From Sceloporus undulatus (lineage: Eukaryota > Chordata > Lepidosauria > Squamata > Phrynosomatidae): DNA of 64,000 bases. The notes under the pieces were generated by a model. The model saw only the letters and a program-made list of their open reading frames with translations, was not told the origin of the DNA and searched no databases. Where the stretch lies: NCBI RefSeq assembly GCF_019175285.1, contig NC_056528.1:17772140-17836139 (forward strand), read 5' to 3'. A program made the translations under genes and the position numbers. Shown piece after piece: positions 9,801-22,100 of the stretch. The first letter of the stretch is position 1. Each line of letters starts with the position of its first letter.

Positions 9801-12800
9801 AGCCTCCTGGGGACATAACCCAGATTGGTGCTTATGCAAAAAGTCCTTTTGGGAAAGGAGAGCAAAAACTTCTCATGGATAAAATCCATTGAGGACGAGA
9901 GAACTTGGAAGATCTATTGCCAGGTGAAATAGTATTGGGAAGAGTTAAGTGTCTAGTGATTTTTGGTACATATGTGGTGTTTTAAACAATGTGTGTCTTG
10001 TCTGTACCAACTAATCTGTTTCAAAAACATCAGCAGCTGTCCCTTTGCTGTCTTTCTTTACTCCAAGGCACTTACATAAGCAATAAAAAAACCTTTTGGA
10101 AAAGGATTAGCAGAATCATATTTGTTGTAATACAGGAAGAGTTAGACAAGACAGGTCCAGTGATACTTAAGAGTTGAGTCTCCTTCATTGGATGCTCTGT
10201 AGAGTTCTTTAACTCTACAGAGCTCTGATTTTGGTCAAAGAAATTCCCCTGACAGTATCACTGTGAACAGTTGCTCCAGGTGCAGGGATTCAGTTTTGAT
10301 ACTTGGAGCAACATGCACTTGCAATAAGTGATGTGTAATGAAGAAAATTCTCAGAGAACCCTTGCTCAGCAGTTGCAAGACTTGTTCAAGTTTAAACGTC
10401 TTTAGTTTTCTATTAAGTGAGGTTGTTTGACCTCAAGGGACATCTTGACCCGACTCGTCCCCAAAAATGTTTCAGTGGCTTTGGTAAAGGGGGAATTCTG
10501 TCATTTCCTTTGCTCAAAAGCAAAGTATGCCACTTCATAACTGGTGCCTCTAAGTCTTCTTATTTCTTTAGGGTTTCCCAATGGCAAACTGAAACATTCT
10601 CCATTGAGAACCAACTGTAGAGCAAGTGCTGGGTGAGCCAGGCTCAGAGCATAGTGCTGGTTTTGTGTGTTGTGTTTAAACTCCTTTAGTTCCTTGACTG
10701 GCTTTGCTGCACAGGAGACATGCTCAGGGCATTCCACGCAGCTCTGCGGAATTCTCCTGTTAATACAAAGAACCAAGCCGCAAAGGTAAGGGGAATCGTT
10801 GGGGGTGGGATGTCACTGTCTTGACATGGCAAATGCCAATAGGACCGAATCCTTACAAACTGCTTGTATTGTAAGAGCACACTTGAAAACTCCAGTGAAG
10901 TCAGTTTCCCCCATCTGGGACCTCATCCTACTTTTCATGTGTCTCTGTCTCTCTTTAGGAGCGGGCCCAAGAAGTGGTGCTGAAGGTCCTAACCTCTTTT
11001 AAAGGGAGTGAGATCGAGCAGGCGGTGAACTCCTTAGACAGCAACGGTATTGACTTGTTAATGAAATACATATATAAAGGATTTGAAAAACCAACAGACA
11101 ATAGCAGTGCAATACTACTTCAGTGGCATGAAAAGGTATGTAATGTCTCTCCTTCAGATTGAAGGTGGGCCGCAGTTCATAGTTTGACAGACCAAGGAGC
11201 TATCCCTCTTTTCTGAAGTGCTGTCTCTTTCCTTAGACACTCCTCCTCTAACTTCCTAAAATTCTCTTACCTAAAACAAGTCAGTTTGTTCAACTCATCA
11301 ATAAGTTGGACCAAGAAATAGAATAAGGCTTTGTATGTGTATTCCAGAACAAGATAAATGCCCGCTTAAACTTGTATGAGAGATAGTGCTTTGGGTCGTG
11401 CCGCAGCTTGGTAAATGAAGCCTTCAGTTATCTTGTTTGTAGAAAACAAGGGAGAGAGGTTCAGCAGAACACATTCAGACATGCAAATGCTAATGCCAGA
11501 AGTGTGCAAAGAAAAGCGTTGTTGTTTGTACAGTATCTTTTGCATGCATACCTTTGGCTTTTATACATGACAAGAGTGTGGCTGTGTGCCTTGGTCCTGC
11601 TAATTGTTATGAGCTCATGACTACACTCATTGTATGGAATTACTTTGCCTCAAGTGCAGGATGGAAAACATAACTTGTCAAGCTGAAGTCATCCCTGTGG
11701 CAGTGGCACAGTGTTAGGTGTGAATCTCCCTTGCTTACAAGTACAGGGATGGTCTATACTGGACTTTTAAAGATGCAGTTTGCTTTTCAAGTATATGTAC
11801 CAGTGGGTGGATAGATCAGAACATGTTCTCATGACAACATGAAACTGAGTTTTGCTTGCTCTCTTGTTTCCAATGGAAACGGCAGCATGTGGCTGGTGGG
11901 GACTGTTGCTTGGGGGCGGGTGGGTTGTGAATTCTGATGGCTGGCTCCCACATGGTCCCACTTCCCACATAGGAAGGGTTGCCACAGCTCTTTCCCAGCA
12001 GCAGAGCATTTCCACGTGACATTTGGTATGGATCCTAGGCTGAACTTTCCTTTTACATCCTTCTCCAAGGCTAGAAGTGCAGAAAGGAATGCCTGTCTTG
12101 TGGTTTTGTGCAGTTACCAAGAGCAAATGCATCCGGCTGAAGGCAGGAAGCTGCACCAGCCTAAATCAGTTTCGACCGTGGGGTTGAGTCTGGTCTTGAC
12201 ACAAAAAAATACAGAGTGTTACAGCTTCCTGCCTTCCTTTCATTTTCTTGTTTAACTGCAGCAGGCAAGAGGTGGGAAAATACTAATAATTTCCCCTTTG
12301 TGCTTTTTCTGAGTTGTTCATGTGGGTTAAGTCCACTTTGCTGAGCTTGGGGAGCATCAAGATTCAAATACTACTCTAGAAAGCTCAGGTTCTACAGATG
12401 CTGCGTGTTCAGCTCATGTTTGGCTCTTTTGCTGTTGCTTCATGTTTTGTGGTACAATGAGAATCTTTCATGGATAGTTGCATGTTGAGTAAATGTATAG
12501 AATAAATCTCTTTCTGTAAATACTTAAGAAGTACTGTTTGTCATAGTGTTGGGTAAATTACCAGATAGGCACATTTAGCTTGAATGAATATAGTTTGATT
12601 CCCAAACCACTGCTTAGTTGTAGCTGGATAGAACTTGCTTACTACTCCACTGGATCCTGCTTCGCAACTTCTTCCTTTATCCACAACTGCTGACTGGAGG
12701 AAGAGAGTTGTTCTGGCAGTGCTAAGGCAGCAAAAGACCACATTCCAAACTATATGGAGTTACTTAACTGGTTTCAGGAGGTGGGGAGCTTCTCCCCCTA

Positions 12801-13247
12801 GAAAGCAGAAAAGACTCCTGTCTTCTCACAATGCTTATCCTACTTTTCTAAAGAGAAATTCCTTGGGGCTAAGGACAGACAGAGCAAACATTAATAATAA
12901 GATTAATTTAAAAACGTAGCTTAAAAAGAAGCCCAGGAGAAAAAGGCATTGCTCTGTCTAGCCAGTTCTAAGTGAGGTGGTTAGCTAAGGAAGTGTCATG
13001 CAAGTTAAGGAGAGAACGTAAAGATTGCTTTCTAGGCCCCTGGTTGGATCTTGAACGAACAGCAACAGAAAGAAGAGGTTCTACATAATAAACGGAGATT
13101 AGTATTTTAAGCATGAAGTAAAACTCTCCTTTTCCTGGTTTCTCTGGGTCACTAACTCTTGTTTCTTTCTTTTCACTCTCCCAGGCATTAGCAGTAGGTG
13201 GATTAGGATCCATAGTCAGAGTTCTTACTGCACGAAAAACTGTTTAA
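6875..13247 (+). CDS. ARPC5L: Actin-related protein 2/3 complex subunit 5-like protein
   Basis: ARPC5L is an isoform of the p16 subunit of the Arp2/3 complex, which nucleates branched actin filaments in the cytoplasm; the isoform affects branch stability. Four coding exons: 6875-7047, 10713-10785, 10959-11135 and 13185-13247 (TAA). They give 161 residues against 153 in human. The N terminus [20 protein letters not shown] matches the family. Residues about 27-52 are Ala/Gly/Glu-rich low complexity and account for the extra length. Then come [51 protein letters not shown] and [16 protein letters not shown]. The paralogue ARPC5 is less likely because these residues fit the 5L isoform. Intron 1 uses AT-AC ends (see separate entries); introns 2 and 3 are GT-AG. 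The gene is tail to tail with GOLGA1, as in human. Confidence 0.96.
7048..7056 (+). other. ARPC5L: U12-type 5' splice site (ATATCCTTT), ARPC5L intron 1
   Basis: Exon 1 ends ...CTGCGGCA and the intron begins ATATCCTTT, the exact minor-spliceosome AT-AC consensus. No usable GT lies nearby that keeps the conserved LRQGDM junction. Joining CA to the first A of exon 2 restores the Gln codon. Confidence 0.92.
7195..7843 (+). mobile_element. CR1-type LINE 3' fragment
   Basis: Sense-strand sequence encodes remnants of the C-terminal end of CR1 ORF2: FSLEKRRL, then [13 protein letters not shown], then a KQRLDGHLS-like stretch. It ends near CTCTATGAT, like the CR1 3' terminus with its ATTCTATG-type repeat. 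It is truncated at the 5' side and broken. A second copy in opposite orientation lies at 38225-38830. Confidence 0.75.
7932..8110. mobile_element. MITE remnants (CACTGCAGAAATAA family)
   Basis: Two partial copies of the motif acactgcagaaataatcca-tttgacac-tttaactgcc occur in the same orientation about 110 bp apart. They are related to the terminal inverted repeats of the adjacent element at 8186-8322. Non-autonomous and non-coding. Confidence 0.55.
8186..8322. mobile_element. MITE with about 35-40 bp terminal inverted repeats
   Basis: The left end (gggccaaaacacactgcgga..) and right end (..tctgcagtgtgcttgggcc) are imperfect inverted repeats enclosing a short core with tacagttcccagg. No coding capacity. 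The superfamily is probably hAT-like, but the target-site duplication is not clear. Confidence 0.6.
10690..10712 (+). other. ARPC5L: U12 branch site and AC 3' splice site, ARPC5L intron 1
   Basis: TTCCTTGACT at 10690-10699 fits the U12 branch-point consensus TTCCTTRACY, with the branch A at about 10697. The intron ends in AC at 10712, 15 nt downstream, the tight spacing typical of minor introns. Exon 2 starts AGGAGACATG. Confidence 0.92.
11136..13184 (+). other. ARPC5L: ARPC5L intron 3
   Basis: A 2.0 kb GT-AG intron between the exon ending QWHEK and the last coding exon. I see no additional gene, and no repeat I can name with confidence. Confidence 0.8.
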
Positions 13248-13796
13248 AAGGCCATGTTCACTTGAGTTGAGACACCCGGGAACTCTTTTGGAGCCAGCGG
13301 GAGGAACTGGCTACACCGACACTTTGGTCCATCCTTCTGGGAACCACAATCTACTGAAATACTCTGGGGGGGGGGGGGTCTCCTTCCTTTCTTGGAGCAA
13401 AGTCTTTTTAACCACCAAGGTGGGAGGGGGAGGTTTTATGTGTTAATGTTTTCTGACTATCGGATTCTTCAAGAGCCGGGAGGGGACTACCTGCGACCTG
13501 CGCTGCAAAGGGAAGAGGGGTTGGCACATGTGTGGACATGCCTGTCTCCGGAACGGCTACTGCTCCAGCCCACTGTGTGTATGTGCGTGCGTGAGAGAGT
13601 TTAATTTAAATTTAACAAATGTTTGTGGTGGTGTCAGAAGCAACAAGCATCTGTTTTGCGGGGTTGGAGAAGGGTTTTTCTTATGCAAGAGGGCTTTTTG
13701 TACATAGGTAAGAATAGCTGGGCTAAGTATGGAGTTGGTTTCATGTAAAGTGCCTGCTGCTCTATCAAAATAAAGTTCTTGGATGGTTAGAATAAA
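13248..13796 (+). other. ARPC5L: ARPC5L 3' UTR with poly(A) signals
   Basis: Sequence after the TAA. It includes a run of 13 G at about 13366-13378, with G-quadruplex potential and likely length instability. Two poly(A) signals, AATAAA at 13769-13774 and 13791-13796, support an end near 13.8 kb. Confidence 0.7.
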
Positions 13797-14544
13797 CCAG
13801 CTATGGATTTCAATGCTATGGGCTTCTGCCTCCTCTGTGTATGTTGTACGTATGTAACAGATCACTCCTAGACCAGTTTTACTAGTTGGAAACTAGGCTT
13901 CTAGCCCAGCAGCATTCTTTCCTGAAAGCTTCAAGCCCAGTTTCTGCTTTACAGCTTCCCATTGAATTCTATGCAGTAAAGAGCAAGAAAAAATATGAAA
14001 CTAAAATTCCCCACATTCCAACCCATCCTTAAGTTTGTAGAATTAGCTCTTATTTTTCCAAATCCCATTCATAAGATCACTGTATAGTGAAAAGGCCCTG
14101 GGGTAGTAAAGAGATTAGTACTTTTCATTGCATATGTACTATATAAGACACAAGCATCCTGGTCCCATTATGGCTAACTAGATGCCTCTGAGAAGGCAGC
14201 ACAGTAACCCACCCCAGCAGCAGTTCATATTCAGAGGTATATGAACCTCTGATGCTGGACTGGTAAGTTGTGACATGTTAGCCATAAAAGAGCTGCTGGA
14301 AACAGATACTTGATGACAGCCAATCTGCCCCATAGCTTGTCTTGATAAAATCATAGCCCAGAGATCAGCCCTATGCCAGAAAGAGAAGGGAGGGAGGTAT
14401 GGGTTTCCAAAATCCAGGGTTGGCCAGATTTTCCAAGAATAGATGCTCTTCTTAAGGTCATCATCACATTAAGAGGTATAGCTCTTTCAAATATCTGGCA
14501 GTTCTAAAGTTAAATATATACAAACAAGGGAACAGGCAAGAAGA
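13797..14544. other. ARPC5L-GOLGA1 convergent intergenic spacer
   Basis: About 0.75 kb between the 3' ends of two convergent genes. No gene or confident repeat is visible. Confidence 0.6.
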
Positions 14545-16156
14545 TAAATAAGTGAGCCTCACGGTTTAATCAAAAATGTATTGCACCACAAATTAGGTTT
14601 CTAGAAGCCATTACATAATATAATCCATATGTACACTGAATGAGTCGGCTAGCCAAGTGTCCCTAAATGCCTTTTTGCTATATACATACGCCGTAGGTGG
14701 TTTGTGTTTCCTTTGTACAAGAAGAAAAAGTGCATTAGTTGCTGCTATGAATAAATATACACACCTCATTCTTGCTCTTGAAAGCTCACAAGAATTCAGC
14801 ACTAAGGCTACTACAGTCTGTCCATGAGGGTTTCTATGCAATACCATGACAGTGGTTCTTGAGCAGTATCAGGAGACCCAATTGCTACAAATTTTACTCC
14901 ATGCTCTTGATAAAGAAAAATGCAATCCCCTCATTGAATTTTCCTTGGTAAGACGTTGCTCAAAATACTGTTGCTTTGCAACATGCAGTAATAACCGGAA
15001 CTGCAACCTGCTGCATTACACGGTTGGTGTTCCTGTACAGTATGTAGCATCACTAAATACACTGGTTAGGTTATTAAAAAAATAACAACCCTGCAGTTTG
15101 TAAACTAAGGGCGTAGTGTGTTGTTTTTGGTTACTCAATAAAGGAAAAAAATCAACAGCAGTTTCTTGGAATAAGTCCAGCTGAATACAATAGCCCTCAA
15201 ACAGCAACACAGAGTTAGAAAAAGTTACTTCTTGTCTACAACTTCCAGAACCTCATCAGACAGCTTTCATGCTGGGAGTTGTAGACCAAGTACATGCCCA
15301 AACTGGTTAAAAGTTAACTGCAATTGTGTGACCCAGTCCATCAATTAAAGAGTAATAACACAGGACCAATGCTTCTTGAGCCAGTTGTGGGTGAAACCTA
15401 TTCTAGGATATGTTTTCAGAGGCTGGTGCACATCACTGGGTCACTAGCCCTTCCTACTCCCTCCAGTGTGAATACAGTTCCAGATAAGCAGACCTGCTTT
15501 AATAGCAATTCTGTCAAGGAGTCAGGTTTTGGTGCCTTGTCTTAATACTAAGCTCTCTGTTCCCGCTTTTAAAATGAGTGGCTGCCATCCACTTCCCAGT
15601 CTGTACATTGCTACACATTTAATACACCAGTTTAAAAGGCAAGAGTATTGTCATAACGACGATTTAAAATTATTTTTCTGTAAGAAAAATAAAGCTGGCC
15701 AGCTCTTAAAAAGTTGTGCTCTCCAGCCGGTGGCCTAGGATGCCCGTTCCAGAGAGGTTGAACGCACCAGACACTGCAGTCATAGGAAAGTCATGTTCAT
15801 AAGCAAGGGAGGTGTTAAGTCTGAGAAGACCAAATAACTTCCCATTCCTAGGGGAAGTTGGGAAGGATGCAAACACAAGACCCACTGGTTGCTTCCGGTA
15901 CATTGTTGGGGTAGTCCGTGCTACCAATTACTGCCACCACATGGCCCACCCTGATGGATGTGATTCCCAAAGGTGTCGCCAGTTACAGCAAAGAACATTG
16001 GTTTTCCAGTACAGCTTTGTAAACATGTTCTCCCCCCAAAGTTCTTGTACAAAATACTGCGGTGAGAGCAAGTAAGACCTCAGTGGATGCAGCATCCTTC
16101 TCACAGGAAAAAAAAAGCAACTTGAGGCAGGCAAAGCAGCACATCCTCAGGGTCTT
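14545..16156 (-). other. GOLGA1: GOLGA1 3' UTR (inferred extent)
   Basis: Sequence downstream of the GOLGA1 stop on the minus strand. The likely poly(A) signal is ATTAAA (plus-strand tttaat at 14565-14570), giving a 1.6 kb UTR. I found no canonical AATAAA on the minus strand in between. A partial MITE-like palindrome (acaacttcc...gggagttgtag) lies near 15238-15285. Confidence 0.5.
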
Positions 16157-19100
16157 TTACAACCAAGGCGTCCTTGGACTTGAGATAGAAGGTCGGATAC
16201 TACCCCTGGGAGGTGGCTTTGACCCAAACCAGGACATCTGGGTAGGGGGAAAGCACAATATAAATCAGGATACGGTGATTCTATGGCATACCTTTTTAAG
16301 TGTCAGCATTCACAGATGTGGCAGTTCCCAGCATCTAATGTGGACATTCATTGCTAATGACCCCAGAAATAGATGGACTAGCACCATAGTTCCTTGCAGG
16401 ATGCAATTCACAACTTTGTCAAAAACAGGCCTGAGCTTTTATGATTTCCCAATGTTTACTGTATATACTGTATCTATAAACTGATATAAAATTTTAAAAG
16501 GAAAACAAAAGAGGCTTGCTTATGAATGCACAAAACTGCCTCTTGTGAGAAGTCTTGCACTGGGGGTGCAGCAGCAAAAGGGGAGTAAGTGGTCTGGTGA
16601 CTGCTTCACACATGCAAGCCATCACTTCCACTCCACAGGGAATAGAAAGGCATGTGTGACCTCACTGTAAGAGTTCAAACAGAGCCTTACCTTGTACTCC
16701 AGTGTTTCCTTGAGCATGTTTTCCTCCTCTTGAGAGAAGTTGAGCAACATAGATACGGCTTTGATTAAATGAAATGCCTGAAATACAACCGCAAACATGA
16801 CACAGTGGGTCAAGTGTAAACCAAGGCACAGCCAACTAATGAGACATGGAGGAAGCTCTGAACTCTCATAAGTGCATAAGAAGAGGAAAAATCATGTCTA
16901 TTCTATGTTAGGTTCTGAGCTGCATCTGCACCTAGTTGCCAGGACACAACCATCAGATCTTATTCTGGATCTGGATGAGCTTTTCACATTTGTTTCAGCA
17001 AAGACACTGGAAGGTGCATAATGCTATCCACTCTACTCAGAGAAATGTTGATCCACAGTCCCTCTGCCCAAAGCCAATGGTTAAGACTAGCAGCACAAAA
17101 GCACTTTTTTTAATAGTAATAAAAATTACCTCAGATTCCCTGCAGGACATAAATTTTAGCACCACGTGCTTAAGGTACTCAAAGTTTATCTCTCGGGAGT
17201 CATTTAGGTCTGCATTGTTTGTCACAGTCAAGGCAGCAGTGGGTGCTTCAGGGACCTCGCCATCAGGCCTGATTTTCTGAAAGAGGGAAACATAGTACAA
17301 GAGTAAAACAACAGGGGAAAAATCATATGGCAGGTGGAATGCATGCCACATTCTCCAGGTTGTTTTGGAGAGTAAGCTATCTGCAAAAGAGTGAAACTGC
17401 CTCACTGTTTAACCTTGTAAAAAGTGTGCCTGCACACTCCAGGTTTGATACTATCACATTCTGTACTGGCGGACCTAGCAACCTGCATAAATTATGCAGA
17501 TGTATTTACTAAATTTATACCCTGTTCCTCCACCACATGGTACTCAAGATGGCTAAGAGCAAAAAAAGCAAATACAACAAAATAAGATGTGAAATAAAAG
17601 GAATATAGAACAAGGTGTGGGGGGGGGGAGCCAACCAAATGCAGCACATTTACAAGTTAGCCTATAGGCCAAAGGCCAAAGAATGTTATTGCCCAGTAGA
17701 AGAGAGGTGTTGGAGATTATAATAGCCAAGGCTACTTTGGATAGGATTTCCAGAGCCTGGAACAGACCCTAAGAAGAACGTCTATTCATTTCCTTACCAA
17801 ATGTCCATTGCAGATTGATAGAACAGGGGAAAAAAGGTCCCCTTCCAGAGATTTTAAACAGCTGTCAGGCTCATAAAGAAGAACATAGTCCTTCAAGTAG
17901 CCTGGCTCCATCCCTGTGGAACCCTATAGATTTATCTATCATAATCCAGGGAAGGAGATTTTTTCACAGTTAACACTATTTCACTCCCACCTGGCCCTTA
18001 TGGTTTTAGGTAAGGCCCCAGCCTATCTTCTACTTCCACTCTAATAAAGAAGCAATGGGAAAGCAACTGTGCCCTTGGCCTTAAAGAACCAGCTTCCTCC
18101 CTCAGTGTTCCTGCAGGCTTGGAGATTTTCCCCAGACATCACCTGCCTGACAGGGAAATAACTAGGGACTATCTGGCTCTCACACTGAATTTAATTTTTC
18201 ACAGCCACTTAAATTGCACCAGACAAATGTCAGATTCAGCAACACTTGCTGTTTACTGCTCCAATTCTGCTAGTGCCAGCCCAAGGCACTGAGAGTATCC
18301 ACCATTCTGGATTCTAAAATGCTAGCAGGGATTGCCCACACTCACTCAAGCACTTCTTATCCTGTCTTCAAAAACAAAACTCCACAAGGCCTTACTTTCA
18401 CCTCTGTAAGAGTTAGAAACTTGCTTTAAAAGAACAAAAAAAACGGCACTCTCAGGACAGAGATTTCTGTTCCCATGATCAAATAATCAGTTTGTGTTTA
18501 GGAATCATGGTACAAACATGCAACACTGAACTATGAAGGGGAAGGCCAACACTAGGACAGGGAACTAAAATACTTTCTTTTAAAATGACCTTGTTGGCCA
18601 ATTCTGGGAGCTGCTGATCAGAAAGTGATTTTTTAGCCGTTAAAGAGTGCATAGCTAGCCTGGTGGACAGTTGAAAAAAAAAGATTTCAAGGGTAGACTC
18701 TACTTACCAGTTCTTTCTGCAAGGTCTTCTTTAGTTCTGTCATTCTCTGTTGTAGCTGCTTTATCATCTACCAGTGGAGAAGTGGGGAGAAAGATAATTT
18801 CAGCTCACGCACCTAGTCAACACAGTATCTTTCCAGCAATATCTACTTAGTGTTCTGTTATGCAAATTGCACTGCTTTGTGTAATTAGCATAAGGGTGAG
18901 TGTTACCCGTACTGCTTTCCTTTCACACAAGAAAGAAAAGAATAATTGTCTGTTACTATTTTACTATTCTCAACATAATTGACTGAAGATCCAAGTAGAC
19001 CCTCTTCAGAGACTCTTTTATATCCAGAGACTCTTTTATTTGCAGTTGGATCAACTGAGGCATAAGTCTGGAAATGCACAGGAGAAAATGATCGATAGGC

Positions 19101-22100
19101 GTCCCGACAGAGTTGATCCCTCACCTTGTTCTTCTCTGCAATTTGCTGCTCCAGATCTCTGTTCTCCTTCTGGAGCTGGACTACATCTGTAGCAGACACC
19201 TCCCCATTGGTAGCAGCTTCTCCATCTTCAGAGGGGTGCAAGTGTTTTTTCAGGGCTGCTGATACGAGTGTAGCAGCCTGCAGAAGGCAAGAAAGAGAAG
19301 AGCTGAAAAAACTCAAACAATGAAATGGAGCTGCATGCAAGTTGGGAAGGTTCAAGGTAGGCAGGTACAAGAGGGCAAAGCAGAGAGCAAAGATAGAGGA
19401 ATACTCCCTCTGAACTGAGAGACCTTCAGGGTCTAAGGAAAAAATAACCTCTAGCCACTCAAAATTCTTTAACTGAGGGACTGGCATCTGTGATATCCTT
19501 ACAAAGATAGAGAACATTTAGTTATGAAAAATACTCAGAAGTAGAACTTTGAGAAGTTACCTTTTTGGTCTATCAATCCTGAACTACCCAGCCTAAGAAC
19601 GTTAGTACAGAAAGGCAACATTTCCAAGTTCTAGTCAGTAGACTACACCTTGCCCGCCCCCCACTTGCTCCTGGTATGCTCAGTGTTTTTTTGGGCAGGA
19701 GAGGAAGTCTACCCATCCCATCTCAGGGCTCATTGGTGCTCACTTGTTTTTCGCTGGCTGCCAGGCGCTCCTGCTGTTCCCGCAGCTGGGCTTGCAATGC
19801 ATTCCTCTGCATTTCTGCCTCAGCTTCTTGCTCAGCAGCCTGCTGCTGGCACAGCTTGAGGCTGGATTGCAACTGTTGGATCTGCTGCACAAGTGCATCA
19901 TGGCCTAGGAGAAAGAAAAATGGCTGATCAGAAGGGCAACTTCCTGACATTAAATTAGAACAGAAGAGGGAGAGGTAGAATTCTTTCTTTCAGGCACTCC
20001 ACTTTTACCCTATCCTTTTGCCAAGGAACACAGAGGGGTGCTGGTATTCCCCTAACTTTCTCCTCATAACCAACTTTGTAGGTCAAGCTGAGAAAGGGAG
20101 CAACTGGCCCAAGAGCAGATGAAGATTTTTATGGACAGGTGGGAATCTGAATCTTAGTTCAAAGGTTTAACTGCTGTAAAGAATGATAAGGGGCACCTTA
20201 TGAGAGGCTGAGATGGTGGAGCTAAAACCCACAGATGTTGACAGGATTAAGAAAATGTTTTCTGCACTCGGGCTGGATTGGGGGCAGATTCAAAGGAAGG
20301 AAGCTTAAGTACTGTAATGGCATCAACATCTTGCCAGTAACAATGGAGAGATAAGATTCACTGGTTCTCACCTTGCCTTAAGTGCTTCAGCTCTTCCTCC
20401 TCTTTCAAAAGTGTGTCTGTTTTTTCAACGATCAATAGGTCTTTCTCCTTTAATAATGATGTCAAGTCTGCAACCTAACCACCGGGAAAAAGGGCCATAA
20501 AGTGTGTCAGACTGCAACTACTAGTCCTTATTTTCAAAATGTCCTGGCATCTGTATATGTGTTTATGATTTGTCATAGTTTGCATATATTAAAACCCATC
20601 AAAGATTACAGCACAAACCAATCTCTACTTTCACACGACAGATCCCCATGACCATTTCTGCTTTCAGTTCTTTTGGATTAATAGCAGAAAGAGCCCATGT
20701 ACAAAGAGTCACTCTGCCAGGCTGGGTAAGGGTGCAATGACCACATGAAATTTCTCATTTGAAACAGCAGGTGGCAGGTGCAAACCCATCACTGAAAAGG
20801 AAATGTGGTGAAGAGAAAGACTCTGATCAGCCAGCAAAGGAGAAGCAGGGAACTGAAGAGTCCCACTCCCTGCCAGAAGGAACACAACTCCGAAAGCCAG
20901 TTGTCCTGGAGTTGCAGAACTGCATGATGGTTCAAGAGAATCAAGGCTGCAGGAGCACAAGATCTGACTTGTAAACTGCCTGGCAATCCCTCAGATTGAA
21001 AGATTACACTCAGCTAGGTATTAATCTTCAGAATAAACAAACTGCTGGGATGAATGGTCTTCAGAGTTGTAGTCCAACACTCAAACCACTATACTGTACC
21101 ACTATACTATACCATGCTGGCTCTGGAGGCCAGGGTTCAAATTCCCACTTGGCCACAGAACTCAGGAGTTTATCTTTCCTACAGTCATTTAAACTTCCAG
21201 TCACTTTCAAAATTGGCAGGAACCATTTTTTTAGTCCCTAAAATTAAGCAGAACATCTGCCAAGGCAATGGATAGCTGCTGGATTCTAATATTGCTTACA
21301 CTCAAAAGCAATTTCAGGAAAGAATGCTTTGGGCACAGCATCTCACAGCACTCGGTCCTAACAGAAGGGCCAACGCCAGACTGATGCAGTCTCTCACCTG
21401 CCGCTGCAGTAGCTCTTCCCTTTGCTTTTGTGTCTCCTCCTGAGTTTGGGCAATTTCAGCATGACTTCTTAATTCAGCCTGCAAAAAAGACAGAAGCCTG
21501 AGATGAAGAAAAATTCAAAATTATAGGCAGTGAGGAAAATGTTGTCACCCCTACCAGGGTCATTGCTATTTTTATATGGACAAGACACCTTCCACATGCC
21601 AACGGGGAGAAGACGCATGCTCCAGTTACTAAAGATCTCTCTTTCCCCCAACAAGTGCCCCTTCCCTTTCTCTTTCCCCTTCTTAACAGCAAGAATAAGC
21701 TGGGCAACAAACAAGAGATAAACAAAAATCTTTCATTCAAGAAGGCAGATGATCACCTATCGCTATCTTTGACATTTAACACATCTAGGCTTGATCAAGA
21801 GCTCATCTCCCTCACCAATGTAATTATTTTCTTTGGATAGGATGAAGAACAAATGCATTTATTTATATTTATTCTCTGCTTCCCAGCCCATACTGGCTTC
21901 CTACTAAAGTCCACAATAAGGTAGAATCTATCAGGGATAATGTTAATGGCAGCCTCTTCTGGCCCTTTGAAGCCAATGTCCTAGTCCTGGTTTAAACACC
22001 TCCTCTCCAAAGGAAAGGGAGCGTGTGCGGACTCACAGTGCTGTCTTGTTATTAGAAACAAAGTGTATCTGCTACAAAATGTTGCAGCAGGGTCCCAACA

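Larger units (their letters stand above)
7057..10689 (+). other. ARPC5L: ARPC5L intron 1 (minor-class) interior
   Basis: A 3.66 kb intron holding a CR1 LINE fragment and two MITEs in its first 1.3 kb. From about 8323 to 10689 I see no repeat or gene I can name; it looks like ordinary intron sequence. Confidence 0.7.
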
